Below the pieces are notes generated by a model. It searched no databases. It worked only from the letters and a program-made list of their open reading frames with translations, and was not told the origin of the DNA. From Vulcanimicrobiota bacterium (GTDB taxonomy: Bacteria; Vulcanimicrobiota; Vulcanimicrobiia; Vulcanimicrobiales; Vulcanimicrobiaceae): a DNA stretch of 8,023 nt. Numbering within the stretch: position 1 is the first letter of the stretch; every line of letters begins with the position of its first letter. Of the stretch, positions 1 to 5,644 are shown piece after piece. A program made the position numbers and the translations under genes. The stretch is taken from NCBI GenBank assembly GCA_014304965.1, contig JACRTZ010000190.1:1-8023 (forward strand), in the 5' to 3' direction.

Positions 1-45
1 GTCGCGCCATTCAGAATGGAAGCCGCCGGCCAACGGCAAGGCCTA
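1..45. repeat. 45-bp palindromic repeat, copy 1 (at window edge)
   Basis: This is the first of two identical 45-bp copies; the second begins 161 bp downstream. It contains the odd palindrome CCATTCAGAATGG at 7-19, with 6-bp arms around one base, followed by a GC-rich part with GCCG/CGGC arms. The copy begins at the window's first base, so the true left border may lie outside. It lies in non-coding DNA downstream of the minus-strand transporter gene. The reading frame open across it is arginine-rich low-complexity sequence and does not look like a protein. Confidence 0.8.
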
Positions 46-161
46 AAGGGGGCCCGCGCCGCGGCAGTGGCGCGGGGGCGCGCAGCGGCGCGAGCAATGT
101 GCGAGCGGCGGAGTCGCGAGCGCTCGCGTAGCGTCGCGAAGTGCCAAGCGCGACGCAGCGT
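46..161. repeat. Structured spacer between the two 45-bp repeats
   Basis: This 116-bp GC-rich spacer has no convincing gene and is dense in dyad symmetry. An 8-bp perfect stem pairs CCCGCGCC (53-60) with GGCGCGGG (69-76) around an 8-nt loop. A 14-bp perfect palindrome, CGCGAGCGCTCGCG, lies at 115-128. A second 8-bp perfect stem pairs GCGTCGCG (131-138) with CGCGACGC (149-156) around a 10-nt loop. With the flanking 45-bp copies this looks like a composite extragenic palindromic element. It could be one period of a longer array continuing to the left. It could also end transcripts of the minus-strand transporter gene, but no T-tract is visible. Confidence 0.6.
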
Positions 162-206
162 GTCGCGCCATTCAGAATGGAAGCCGCCGGCCAACGGCAA
201 GGCCTA
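162..206. repeat. 45-bp palindromic repeat, copy 2
   Basis: All 45 bases are identical to positions 1-45, including the CCATTCAGAATGG palindrome, here at 168-180. Identity stops at base 207. The copy ends only 8 bases before the stop codon of the minus-strand transporter gene, so it forms that gene's immediate 3' flank. Confidence 0.85.
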
Positions 207-214
207 GTTCTCGC

Positions 215-1030
215 TTAGCCGCCGACGGCGACCGGATGCAGTCCGAACAGCGGTGGGATGAAGTGTCCCGCGAGGTAGGATATGACGAAAACGGCCGCGC
301 CGTATGAGGTGATTTCGAGGCCCTTCACAATCGGGTTGCGGCCGCCAAGCCGGCCCGCGAAGACGCCGATGCTAAAGAGCGTAGCGACCGCAAACGCAAG
401 GCAGCCCCACATCGCGGTGACGAGCGCGATCGGAAAGAGGTAGGGCAGGAGCGGCAGCGCGTGCCCGAGCGCAAACGACCCTCCCATGCCGAAGGCGGCA
501 GCCGGACCGGCGGGCTCGGCGGCGCGCACGTCGATGCCGAACTCATCGCGCACCATCTCGTGCAGCCAGATGTCCGGGTTTTTGGCTAGCCGTTCGACGA
601 TCGTCTGCGCTTCTGCGTCGGTGAAGCCTTTGAGCCGGTAGTACGTCAGTTGTTCGGCGAACTCGTCTTCCGGTTTTTCGAGCATCTCGAGCCGCTCGAA
701 GTCGATCGCGTTCTCGATGACCTCGCGTTCCGCTTTGTTGCCGAGATGCTCGCCCACGCCCATCGAAATCGCGCCGACCAAAAGCGACAGCGCGCCGGTA
801 ACGAGGATCGTCGTGCGATCGCTCGTCGCCGAGCCGATGCCGGTCGCGATGCCGAGCGATGTCAAGACTCCGTCCTGCACGCCGAAGACGATCTGACGAA
901 TGCTGCGCTGGCGCTCGAGGCGGCGGCGTTCGATCGTGTCCGGTATGCGCGGGGCATGTTTTCCGCGCGAGGCCACCTTGAGCAGGCGGCTATCGACGTC
1001 GATCGCGGAAGAATTACGCGGCTCGCTCAC
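215..1030 (-). CDS. VIT/CCC1-family iron/manganese transporter
   Basis: Predicted 271-residue membrane protein of the VIT1/CCC1 family, which moves Fe2+ or Mn2+ out of the cytoplasm, usually by proton exchange. The hydrophilic N-terminus (1-43) leads into the family's first-helix signature IRQIVFGVQDGVLTSLGIATG (44-64; here I44, F49, G50, D53 and G54). Helix 2 ends in SMGVGEHLGNK (89-99). A Glu-rich cytoplasmic segment follows (about 100-167, with E101, E103, E106, E112, E115 and E118), matching the metal-binding helices between helices 2 and 3 of plant VIT1. Three further hydrophobic helices lie near 177-200, 203-226 and 237-260, giving five in total as expected. The start is GTG; a GAAGGG ribosome binding site stands 7 nt upstream and there is no early ATG. 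It diverges from the next gene. Fe versus Mn specificity cannot be read from sequence. Confidence 0.9.
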   Translation of the reverse strand: MSEPRNSSAIDVDSRLLKVASRGKHAPRIPDTIERRRLERQRSIRQIVFGVQDGVLTSLGIATGIGSATSDRTTILVTGALSLLVGAISMGVGEHLGNKAEREVIENAIDFERLEMLEKPEDEFAEQLTYYRLKGFTDAEAQTIVERLAKNPDIWLHEMVRDEFGIDVRAAEPAGPAAAFGMGGSFALGHALPLLPYLFPIALVTAMWGCLAFAVATLFSIGVFAGRLGGRNPIVKGLEITSYGAAVFVISYLAGHFIPPLFGLHPVAVGG

Positions 1031-1076
1031 CGCGAGGCCCTTCGAAGCCGGGCTTTGCGCAGGCCTTCCTAGAGAC

Positions 1077-1098
1077 GGAGTTAGGCGCGGCTAACTCC
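1077..1098. promoter_or_regulatory. Perfect 8-bp inverted repeat in divergent intergenic region
   Basis: GGAGTTAG (1077-1084) and CTAACTCC (1091-1098) are exact reverse complements around the 6-nt loop GCGCGG. The repeat lies in the 79-bp gap between the divergent transporter gene and the 170-residue gene, ending 11 nt before the latter's GTG. The placement suits an operator or a 5'-leader hairpin. No clear -10/-35 pair could be assigned, so the role is inferred. Confidence 0.45.
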
Positions 1099-1109
1099 AA
1101 GATACCCCC

Positions 1110-1622
1110 GTGCCCTCAGAGCCTGAAAACCCGAACCCCATCGTTGCGATGGCAATGCGCATTCGCGCGCGCCGCGACGTCGAAACGGCGGTTGATTCCG
1201 CAGTGCCGATGGTGCAGCCGGCCGTTGCGGCGTCGCCGAACGACGCGGCTGCCGGACTCGAAGCGTTCGGCGCGGCCCTGCAACTCGCCGCGAAACGGCT
1301 CAACGGCATCCTCGGGAAATCCGGCGTCACCTATGTGAAGCTCGAACGCCCGTTGCGCTTGCGCGTACGCTTTCGCGGCAAGCGAATCGGCCTCGACCTC
1401 GATGTCGACCGTCAACTCGTGATCGTTCGGGGCGAGGGATTAGAAGGCGAGTATCAATTCGATTCGGGCGCGTCGGTTCCGGCGCTCATCAACCTTTCGA
1501 AACTGTCGACCGAAGCCGGCTACGGCGATCCGCTGACGGCTGCCGGCGTGCTCAAGACGATTGCCCGCGATGCCGAGTTGCCGCGGCCGGCGCACCTCGA
1601 CCAACCGCCCCTAAAGCTCTAG
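1110..1622 (+). CDS. Uncharacterised 170-residue protein
   Basis: I do not recognise this family. Codon use with GC-rich third positions supports a real gene over the opposite-strand frame. The first 45 or so residues look disordered. An amphipathic helix (about 48-69) is followed by an alternating strand-rich region rich in Arg, Lys and Asp (about 73-116, including VKLERPLRLRVRF and LDLDVDRQLVIVRG). A helical C-terminus (about 125-155) and a Pro-rich tail follow. There is no signal peptide, membrane helix or Cys cluster, so it is probably a small soluble cytoplasmic protein. The GTG start at 1110 gives the longest form but has no clear Shine-Dalgarno; ATG at 1149 (residue 14) or 1155 (residue 16) is a reasonable alternative. 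The 3' end overlaps the convergent nth gene by 71 bp. Confidence 0.65.
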   Translation: MPSEPENPNPIVAMAMRIRARRDVETAVDSAVPMVQPAVAASPNDAAAGLEAFGAALQLAAKRLNGILGKSGVTYVKLERPLRLRVRFRGKRIGLDLDVDRQLVIVRGEGLEGEYQFDSGASVPALINLSKLSTEAGYGDPLTAAGVLKTIARDAELPRPAHLDQPPLKL

Positions 1623-2277
1623 CGGATACCTTGTCGCGCAACGCACGAGCGACGATCGGCGCGCTCGGGCAGAGTTCTCGCACCGGGCATTTCGCGCAGA
1701 GCGGGACCGGCGCTTTGCAAATCGCGCGCCCGTGCAAGATCAGCCAGTGGTGCGCGTGCCGCACCTTGTCGCGCGCGACGAGTTTGACCACGTCTTCCTC
1801 CACCTGACGCGGCGTCGTGCCGAGCGTGAAGCCCAAGCGGTGCGCGACGCGGAATACGTGCGTGTCCACGGCCAACTCCGGCGCTTCGAACGCGACCGAC
1901 AACACGACGTTCGCGGTCTTGCGACCAACGCCGGGCAATGCCTCGAGCGCCTCACGATCGCCGGGAACTTCGCCCCCGTGACGTTCGACCAAACCTTGCG
2001 CCGCGGCGATGATGTTCTTGGCCTTCATGCGGAAGAACCCGGTCGACTTGACGATCGCTTCGACGTCGCTCTGCGAGGCCGACGCGAGCGCTTGCGCGGT
2101 CGGATATCTCGCAAAGAGTTGCGGCGTCGTGAGGTTCACGCGCACATCGGTCGTCTGCGCGCTCAGGATCACGGCAATCAACAGCGTAAACGGAGAATCG
2201 TAGGCGAGTGCGGTCTCGGCGTTCGGATACGTTTTCTCGAGGACTTCCAGTTCTCGGCGCGCGCGTTCCCGCGTCAC
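1552..2277 (-). CDS. nth: Endonuclease III (DNA glycosylase/AP lyase)
   Basis: Bifunctional glycosylase/AP lyase that excises oxidised pyrimidines and cleaves the abasic site in base excision repair. From the chosen GTG (2277) the 241-residue protein shows SPFTLLIAVILSAQTTD (28-44), the helix-hairpin-helix LPGVGRKTANVV (114-125) with catalytic Lys120, AVDTHVFR (136-143) with catalytic Asp138, and four [4Fe-4S] ligands Cys187, Cys194, Cys197 and Cys203 spaced C-X6-C-X2-C-X5-C. These numbers equal those of E. coli Nth, which strongly supports this start. The frame stays open upstream to 2454, and a GTG at 2346 would add 23 residues, but that nearly abuts the divergent gene at 2348. About 38 residues extend past the cluster (E. 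coli Nth has 211 residues); the last 23 or so are encoded in the overlap with the convergent gene. Confidence 0.95.
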   Translation of the reverse strand: MTRERARRELEVLEKTYPNAETALAYDSPFTLLIAVILSAQTTDVRVNLTTPQLFARYPTAQALASASQSDVEAIVKSTGFFRMKAKNIIAAAQGLVERHGGEVPGDREALEALPGVGRKTANVVLSVAFEAPELAVDTHVFRVAHRLGFTLGTTPRQVEEDVVKLVARDKVRHAHHWLILHGRAICKAPVPLCAKCPVRELCPSAPIVARALRDKVSARALGAVGRGAPAAATRHRGQSS

Positions 2278-2347
2278 CTTTTTCGCCGGGAAAGGGATCT
2301 TGGTCGAAGGCGCAACCCGCGCTCGGCCGCGAAGCGTTGTAGGCACG

Positions 2348-2944
2348 ATGCCGCTTTTTAAGACCAAGGACCCGAGCATCCCGCCGGGCCAGACGCTGAC
2401 CACCGGATTTCCGGTGCTGCACGTGGGCGACGTGCCCCAGTTCGACCCCGCCACCTGGCGCCTGCGCTTCTTCGGCCTCTGTGAGAACCCGTACGAATTG
2501 TCGTGGGATCAACTCCGCGCGGAGCCGGCGGTCGAGTGGCACGGCGACATTCACTGCGTGACCCGCTGGTCGAAAAAGAACACGACCTGGCGCGGGGTTT
2601 CTTTCCGAAGCTTAGTCGAGCGCGCGAAGCTGAAATCAGGTGTGACGCACGTCGTGCAGCACGCCGACAACGAGTACACGACGAACTTGCCCATCGAAGC
2701 GATGCTCGGCGACGACTGCCTGATTGCGTACGAGTTCGACGGCGCGCCGCTCGAGCCGATTCACGGCGGTCCCGTTCGCATGCTGGTTCCGAAACTCTAC
2801 TTTTGGAAATCGGCGAAGTGGATCAAGGGCATCGAGTTTCTCGACCGCGATCAAAAAGGGTTCTGGGAAGTGCGCGGCTACCACAACGAAGCCGATCCGT
2901 GGAAAGAGGAACGCTACAGCGACGTTCCCAGTTGGTTCGGCTAA
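2348..2944 (+). CDS. Sulfite-oxidase-like molybdopterin-dependent oxidoreductase
   Basis: A 198-residue protein of the oxidoreductase molybdopterin-binding (sulfite oxidase/YedY-fold) superfamily, in the short single-domain group. Signatures in order: PPGQTLTTGFPVLHVGDVP (12-30), WRLRFFGL (37-44), DIHCVTRWS (67-75) with Cys70 as predicted Mo thiolate ligand, YTTNLPIE (110-117), HGGPVRMLVPKLYFWKSAKW (139-158) and the tail GFWEVRGYHNEADPWKEERY (171-190). There is no twin-arginine or other signal peptide, no heme domain and no dimerisation domain, so it is probably cytoplasmic, unlike exported MsrP/YedY. The substrate is unknown. ATG 2348 fits homolog N-termini; a TTG at 2300 would add 16 unlikely residues. 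It diverges from nth by 70 bp, and its stop lies inside a 10-bp-stem hairpin. Confidence 0.88.
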   Translation: MPLFKTKDPSIPPGQTLTTGFPVLHVGDVPQFDPATWRLRFFGLCENPYELSWDQLRAEPAVEWHGDIHCVTRWSKKNTTWRGVSFRSLVERAKLKSGVTHVVQHADNEYTTNLPIEAMLGDDCLIAYEFDGAPLEPIHGGPVRMLVPKLYFWKSAKWIKGIEFLDRDQKGFWEVRGYHNEADPWKEERYSDVPSWFG

Positions 2945-2960
2945 CGCCTCACCAACTGGG
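2927..2960 (+). terminator. Terminator-like hairpin spanning the molybdoenzyme stop codon
   Basis: CCCAGTTGGT (2927-2936) pairs perfectly with ACCAACTGGG (2951-2960), a 10-bp stem with a 14-nt loop that contains the TAA stop (2942-2944). No T-run follows directly, so intrinsic termination is uncertain. The hairpin could instead protect or end the mRNA in this convergent region. Confidence 0.5.
2933..2945 (+). repeat. 13-bp direct repeat, copy 1 (end of molybdoenzyme gene)
   Basis: TGGTTCGGCTAAC includes the last codons Trp-Phe-Gly-stop of the molybdoenzyme gene. An exact copy occurs 96 bp downstream at 3029-3041, beyond the hairpin-rich intergenic stretch. Confidence 0.75.
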
Positions 2961-2973
2961 TTCCCGATAGTTT

Positions 2974-3023
2974 AAAAGCGGTTCCGCTCCGCTCCCCCGC
3001 CCCCACACGCAAAGCGCGTGGGG
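2974..3023 (-). terminator. Tandem hairpins between convergent molybdoenzyme and mutY genes
   Basis: The larger hairpin pairs 3001-3010 (CCCCACACGC) with 3014-3023 (GCGCGTGGGG), ten positions with one mismatch and a 3-nt loop; it could act in either direction. Reading leftward as a mutY transcript would, a smaller dyad AGCGG/CCGCT (2977-2988) comes next and is followed by a short TTTT (2977-2974). Together they are a plausible terminator for mutY, but the U-tract is short and the small stem has only a 2-nt gap. Confidence 0.45.
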
Positions 3024-3028
3024 CCCCG

Positions 3029-3041
3029 TGGTTCGGCTAAC
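3029..3041 (+). repeat. 13-bp direct repeat, copy 2
   Basis: Exact copy of 2933-2945 (TGGTTCGGCTAAC), just downstream of the 3001-3023 hairpin and 10 bases before the mutY stop codon. The pair brackets an 83-bp hairpin-rich segment. Confidence 0.75.
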
Positions 3042-3051
3042 CCGCGCGCGC

Positions 3052-3945
3052 TTAGCCCGGCAAGCGAACGCGTTCCCGCTCGGCGACAAGCAAGCCGTCC
3101 CTCGCGAGCGCTGCGGTCGCAACCCGCACATCGCTCAAACCGTGTGCGCTGAGCACCGGCTTGAGGACCCGATACAAGACCAGGAGCGAAATACTCTTGT
3201 GCGGCGGCAGCGAGCGAAGATGATCGACGATCCGGCCGCGCAGAAACCGCATGGTTTCTTCGAACGGCGGCTGTGTCGGGCGCTTGCCGGTTCGTGCCGG
3301 CCACGCCACCTCGGGCATGAGCGGCGCAGCAGCGCAGAGCGTGCGAAGCGGGCACACGAGACAGTTCGGGCTGCGCGCGCTGCAGACGGTCGCGCCGAGG
3401 TCCATCAGGGCGGAATTAAAGTCGAATCCGCGGCCGCGCGGCACGAGCGCGCCGGCCACTGCATCAAGAGCGGCAACGGCGATGCCGTCCGCATTCGCGC
3501 GGCCAAGTTGCGTGCGTGCGACGATGCGACGAACGTTCGTATCCACGGCGATCGCGTCGCGGCGAAACGCGAACGCGAGAACTGCGCGCGCGGTGTACGG
3601 TCCGATTCCCGGCAGCGCCAGGAGCGCGGTCTCGTCGTCCGGCAACGCGCCGCCGTGGCGTTCGCACACGGCGCGAGCTAACTCCCGCAAACGAACCGCG
3701 CGCGAGTTATAGCCGAGCCCGCGCCATTCGGCGATCACCTCGCGCGGCGCCGACGCCGCAAGCGCCGCGAAGTCGGGAAAACGCAGGACGAAACGTTTGA
3801 ATGCCGGCAGCACCCGGTCCACCTGCGTTTGCTGAAGCATGAATTCGCTCACGACGACGCGGTAGGGCGTCGGCTCCCGGCGCCACGGCAAATGCGCGCG
3901 GCCGTGGACGGAATGCCACCGGAAGAGCGCGGCCGCGAGCGTCAC
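3052..3945 (-). CDS. mutY: A/G-specific adenine glycosylase (MutY type)
   Basis: Base-excision enzyme that removes adenine mispaired with 8-oxoguanine. The 297-residue product shows LPWRREPTPYRVVVSEFMLQ (19-38) with catalytic Glu34 (Glu37 in E. coli), then QTQV and a catalytic core. The helix-hairpin-helix LPGIGPYTARAV (111-122) has Tyr117 where Nth has Lys, as expected for monofunctional MutY. AVDTNVRRIVAR (133-144) carries Asp135, and Cys188, Cys195, Cys198 and Cys204 form the C-X6-C-X2-C-X5-C [4Fe-4S] loop. The last 90 residues or so do not look like the NUDIX-related 8-oxoG recognition domain of the roughly 350-residue E. coli type. They resemble a small helical, possibly winged-helix module (about 230-297). 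The start is GTG with only a weak upstream purine stretch. It diverges from the membrane-protein gene. Confidence 0.92.
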   Translation of the reverse strand: MTLAAALFRWHSVHGRAHLPWRREPTPYRVVVSEFMLQQTQVDRVLPAFKRFVLRFPDFAALAASAPREVIAEWRGLGYNSRAVRLRELARAVCERHGGALPDDETALLALPGIGPYTARAVLAFAFRRDAIAVDTNVRRIVARTQLGRANADGIAVAALDAVAGALVPRGRGFDFNSALMDLGATVCSARSPNCLVCPLRTLCAAAPLMPEVAWPARTGKRPTQPPFEETMRFLRGRIVDHLRSLPPHKSISLLVLYRVLKPVLSAHGLSDVRVATAALARDGLLVAERERVRLPG

Positions 3946-3952
3946 GGCCGAC

Positions 3953-3973
3953 CGTTTCGTTGGCGCCGAAACG
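3953..3973. promoter_or_regulatory. 7-bp inverted repeat upstream of mutY
   Basis: CGTTTCG (3953-3959) and CGAAACG (3967-3973) are exact reverse complements around a 7-nt loop, starting 8 bases from the mutY GTG on its upstream side. The repeat sits in the 90-bp gap between mutY and the divergent membrane-protein gene. It could be an operator or a leader hairpin; the role is inferred. Confidence 0.35.
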
Positions 3974-4023
3974 CTCCCTCGCCCGAAGGACGCCCCTCCC
4001 GCACCGCTAACTCCCGTTCAAAC

Positions 4024-4028
4024 GGAGG
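4024..4028 (+). promoter_or_regulatory. GGAGG Shine-Dalgarno pointing to a CTG start
   Basis: A perfect GGAGG lies 7 nt before the in-frame CTG at 4036. No ATG, GTG or TTG in that frame lies within normal distance; the next candidate is TTG at 4066. The ACGG at 4022-4025 could pair with CCGT at 4014-4017 in a 4-bp stem, partly covering the site. Confidence 0.6.
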
Positions 4029-4035
4029 ATCGTTC

Positions 4036-5544
4036 CTGGCGCGATTCATCGACGTCGCCGCGACGTTGCCGAAACCGGTCGACAAGCGGGCGCGCATCGC
4101 GGGCTTCTTCTCCGTACTCTTCGTCGTCGCGGTTGCGGCTGCAATGCTCTTCACGATCGACCGTTCGCCCTTGCGCGCGATTGCGGCCGGCGATTTTCCC
4201 GGATTGTATTGCGCGGGCAAATTGATGGCCGGCGGAGCCGATCCGTACGCCGCCGCGCCGCTCGAAGCGTGCGAACACGTCTCCGCCTGGGATCCGCTCG
4301 AACTGCCGCGCGGGCCCGGCGAAGTGCGCCCGGCCACGATCCCGCCGTACGTCGCCGCACTGTTCGTGCCGCTGTCGTTTCTCTCGTTCGAGCGGGCGGC
4401 CGCGCTGTGGTTTGCGATCGTGTTTGCGGCGCTCGCCGGATCGCTCCTCGCACTCCGGCGCGCGACGGGCCTTTCGTGGCTCGTGCTGTGCGGAAGCATC
4501 GCAGCGACGGCTGCATACGCCGGCGCGGCGTTCGGCTCGCTCGCACCGATCGCGCTACTCGGCGTCGCGTGGAGCGCGGCGCTCTTGAAAAACGAGCGCC
4601 CGAAATCCGCCGCGCTTGCAGCCTTGCTGTCGCTCGCGCAGCCGCTCGTGGGGATTCCGCTCCTGCTCGCGCTCGCCGTGTGGTCCGGGCGTGCGCGGCT
4701 GAGCGCGCTGCTCGGCCTCGCCGTCGTTACGGCGGCGTCCGCGGTGCTCGTTCCAAGCGCTCTGAATGCCGAATTCTTTTCGCGCGTCGCCGTCACGCAG
4801 GCTGCGGCGGATCTCGCGGCGCCGGGACAGTTGGGCGCGACCTGGCTGCTGTACGTCCTCGGTAATTCCGAGTTCGCGGCGCTCGCGATTGCGAGTTTGC
4901 AATATTTCGTATGGGCGGTGCTCGCAATCGCGCTTGCGGGCGCGGTCGCAAAGCGGCTCGACACGCAGGCGGCGCTCGTCGCGTTCCCGGCTGCTTTCCT
5001 CACGATCGGAGGCCCCGATCTGTGGCCCGGCGGCCTCGCGCTGGCGCTACCGTTCGCAGTTGTCGCCTGCGCGCGACCGGGCGTTCTCCGCCCGATGGCC
5101 TGGATTGCGCTCGGGCTACTAGCCGTGCCGTGGTTCGCGCCGGCGACCGGCGGCATGCTGGCGCTAGGGGCGCTCGGCGTCGCGCTGATCGCGTTCGGCG
5201 CGACTGCCGGCTCGGCGATGCCGTTTCGCTCCCTGGTCGCAACCGCGGCCGTCCTGGCCGCGCTCGCGGCGACGGGGGGGATCGGTCGTGTGCCTACCAC
5301 CGCTCTGCGAGCCTTTCCGGCGCGCGACACGTTCGCCGCCCAGGGCTTCGCGCCGGCGCTGGCGGCGACGCAGTACGGCTTTACCGTGCGGGCCAAGAAG
5401 GCTGCGCCACTCGACCGCCGGGCACTCGCCGTGCGGATCCCCGACTGGACCGCGCTCTTCATGCTGGGGATCTTCGGCCTTGCGGTTCTGGTGCCGCGCC
5501 GGACCCCGCGCAGCCCCGCCACGCCGATCTACGGACTCCGGTAG
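4036..5544 (+). CDS. GT87/DUF2029-like polytopic membrane protein, probable glycosyltransferase
   Basis: A 502-residue polytopic membrane protein resembling the GT-C fold GT87 (DUF2029) family, whose characterised members use polyprenol-phosphate sugars outside the membrane (for example mycobacterial PimE). Visible hallmarks: a first helix (21-41), then the extracytoplasmic segment AAGDFPGLYCAGKLMAGGADPY (50-71) with the conserved Asp53, then IPPYVAALFVPLSFLSFE (102-119) and about ten more hydrophobic helices. The usual Gly-Gln-Asn region before the middle helices reads GSLAP (167-171), and a family Lys-Pro reads QP (202-203), so substrate or activity may differ. The final helix (about 472-489) follows a soluble loop. 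The CTG at 4036 is chosen because of its GGAGG; an upstream ATG at 3913 would add 41 polar residues and overlap mutY. The next gene begins 100 bp downstream. Confidence 0.72.
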   Translation: MARFIDVAATLPKPVDKRARIAGFFSVLFVVAVAAAMLFTIDRSPLRAIAAGDFPGLYCAGKLMAGGADPYAAAPLEACEHVSAWDPLELPRGPGEVRPATIPPYVAALFVPLSFLSFERAAALWFAIVFAALAGSLLALRRATGLSWLVLCGSIAATAAYAGAAFGSLAPIALLGVAWSAALLKNERPKSAALAALLSLAQPLVGIPLLLALAVWSGRARLSALLGLAVVTAASAVLVPSALNAEFFSRVAVTQAAADLAAPGQLGATWLLYVLGNSEFAALAIASLQYFVWAVLAIALAGAVAKRLDTQAALVAFPAAFLTIGGPDLWPGGLALALPFAVVACARPGVLRPMAWIALGLLAVPWFAPATGGMLALGALGVALIAFGATAGSAMPFRSLVATAAVLAALAATGGIGRVPTTALRAFPARDTFAAQGFAPALAATQYGFTVRAKKAAPLDRRALAVRIPDWTALFMLGIFGLAVLVPRRTPRSPATPIYGLR

Positions 5545-5611
5545 CGGCCCGGCCGGGCGAGCGCACACCCCCCAGGCTTTCGCGGGTTTAAGGAAGAGAA
5601 AGTACGGCACC

Positions 5612-5624
5612 GGTCCTACGGACC
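5612..5624 (+). promoter_or_regulatory. Small hairpin in the lpdA leader
   Basis: GGTCC-TAC-GGACC forms a 5-bp stem with a 3-nt loop, ending 8 nt before the lpdA ribosome binding site. The rest of the 100-bp gap (5545-5644) holds the 12-bp palindrome GCCCGGCCGGGC (5547-5558) and no clear promoter. Role unknown. Confidence 0.3.
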
Positions 5625-5632
5625 CCGAACAA

Positions 5633-5638
5633 GAGGAG
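5633..5638 (+). promoter_or_regulatory. Strong Shine-Dalgarno deciding the lpdA TTG start
   Basis: GAGGAG sits 6 nt before TTG 5645. It fixes the start just before the conserved FAD-binding strand, although the frame stays open for more than 350 bp upstream inside the preceding gene. Confidence 0.8.
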
Positions 5639-5644
5639 AATCCT

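Noticed and set aside
1..206. Possible CRISPR array
   Set aside because: Only two repeat copies with a 116-bp palindromic spacer and no cas genes; spacing and structure do not fit CRISPR.
16..207. Open arginine-rich reading frame across the left-edge repeats
   Set aside because: It lies wholly within palindromic repeat DNA, is low-complexity, and has no ribosome binding site or protein-like pattern.
2278..2454. N-terminal extension of nth
   Set aside because: Starting at GTG 2277 gives E. coli numbering for all catalytic and Fe-S residues; the extension overlaps the divergent molybdoenzyme gene and is not Nth-like.
3676..4015. Repeated string GCTAACTCCCG inside mutY and before the membrane-protein gene
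   Set aside because: Only 11 bp, and one copy encodes conserved mutY residues, so chance is the simplest explanation.
3942..5522. Long open frame on the minus strand opposite the membrane protein
   Set aside because: It mirrors the GC-rich codons of a gene with clear membrane helices and GT87-like motifs, and the translation is low-complexity Ala/Ser/Arg with no domain.
5547..5558. GCCCGGCCGGGC as terminator of the membrane-protein gene
   Set aside because: The palindrome leaves no loop and is not followed by a T-run, so it is a poor terminator.
5288..5644. Upstream extension of lpdA
   Set aside because: It runs through the end of the membrane-protein gene in another frame; the TTG at 5645 has a strong GAGGAG and precedes the FAD fold directly.
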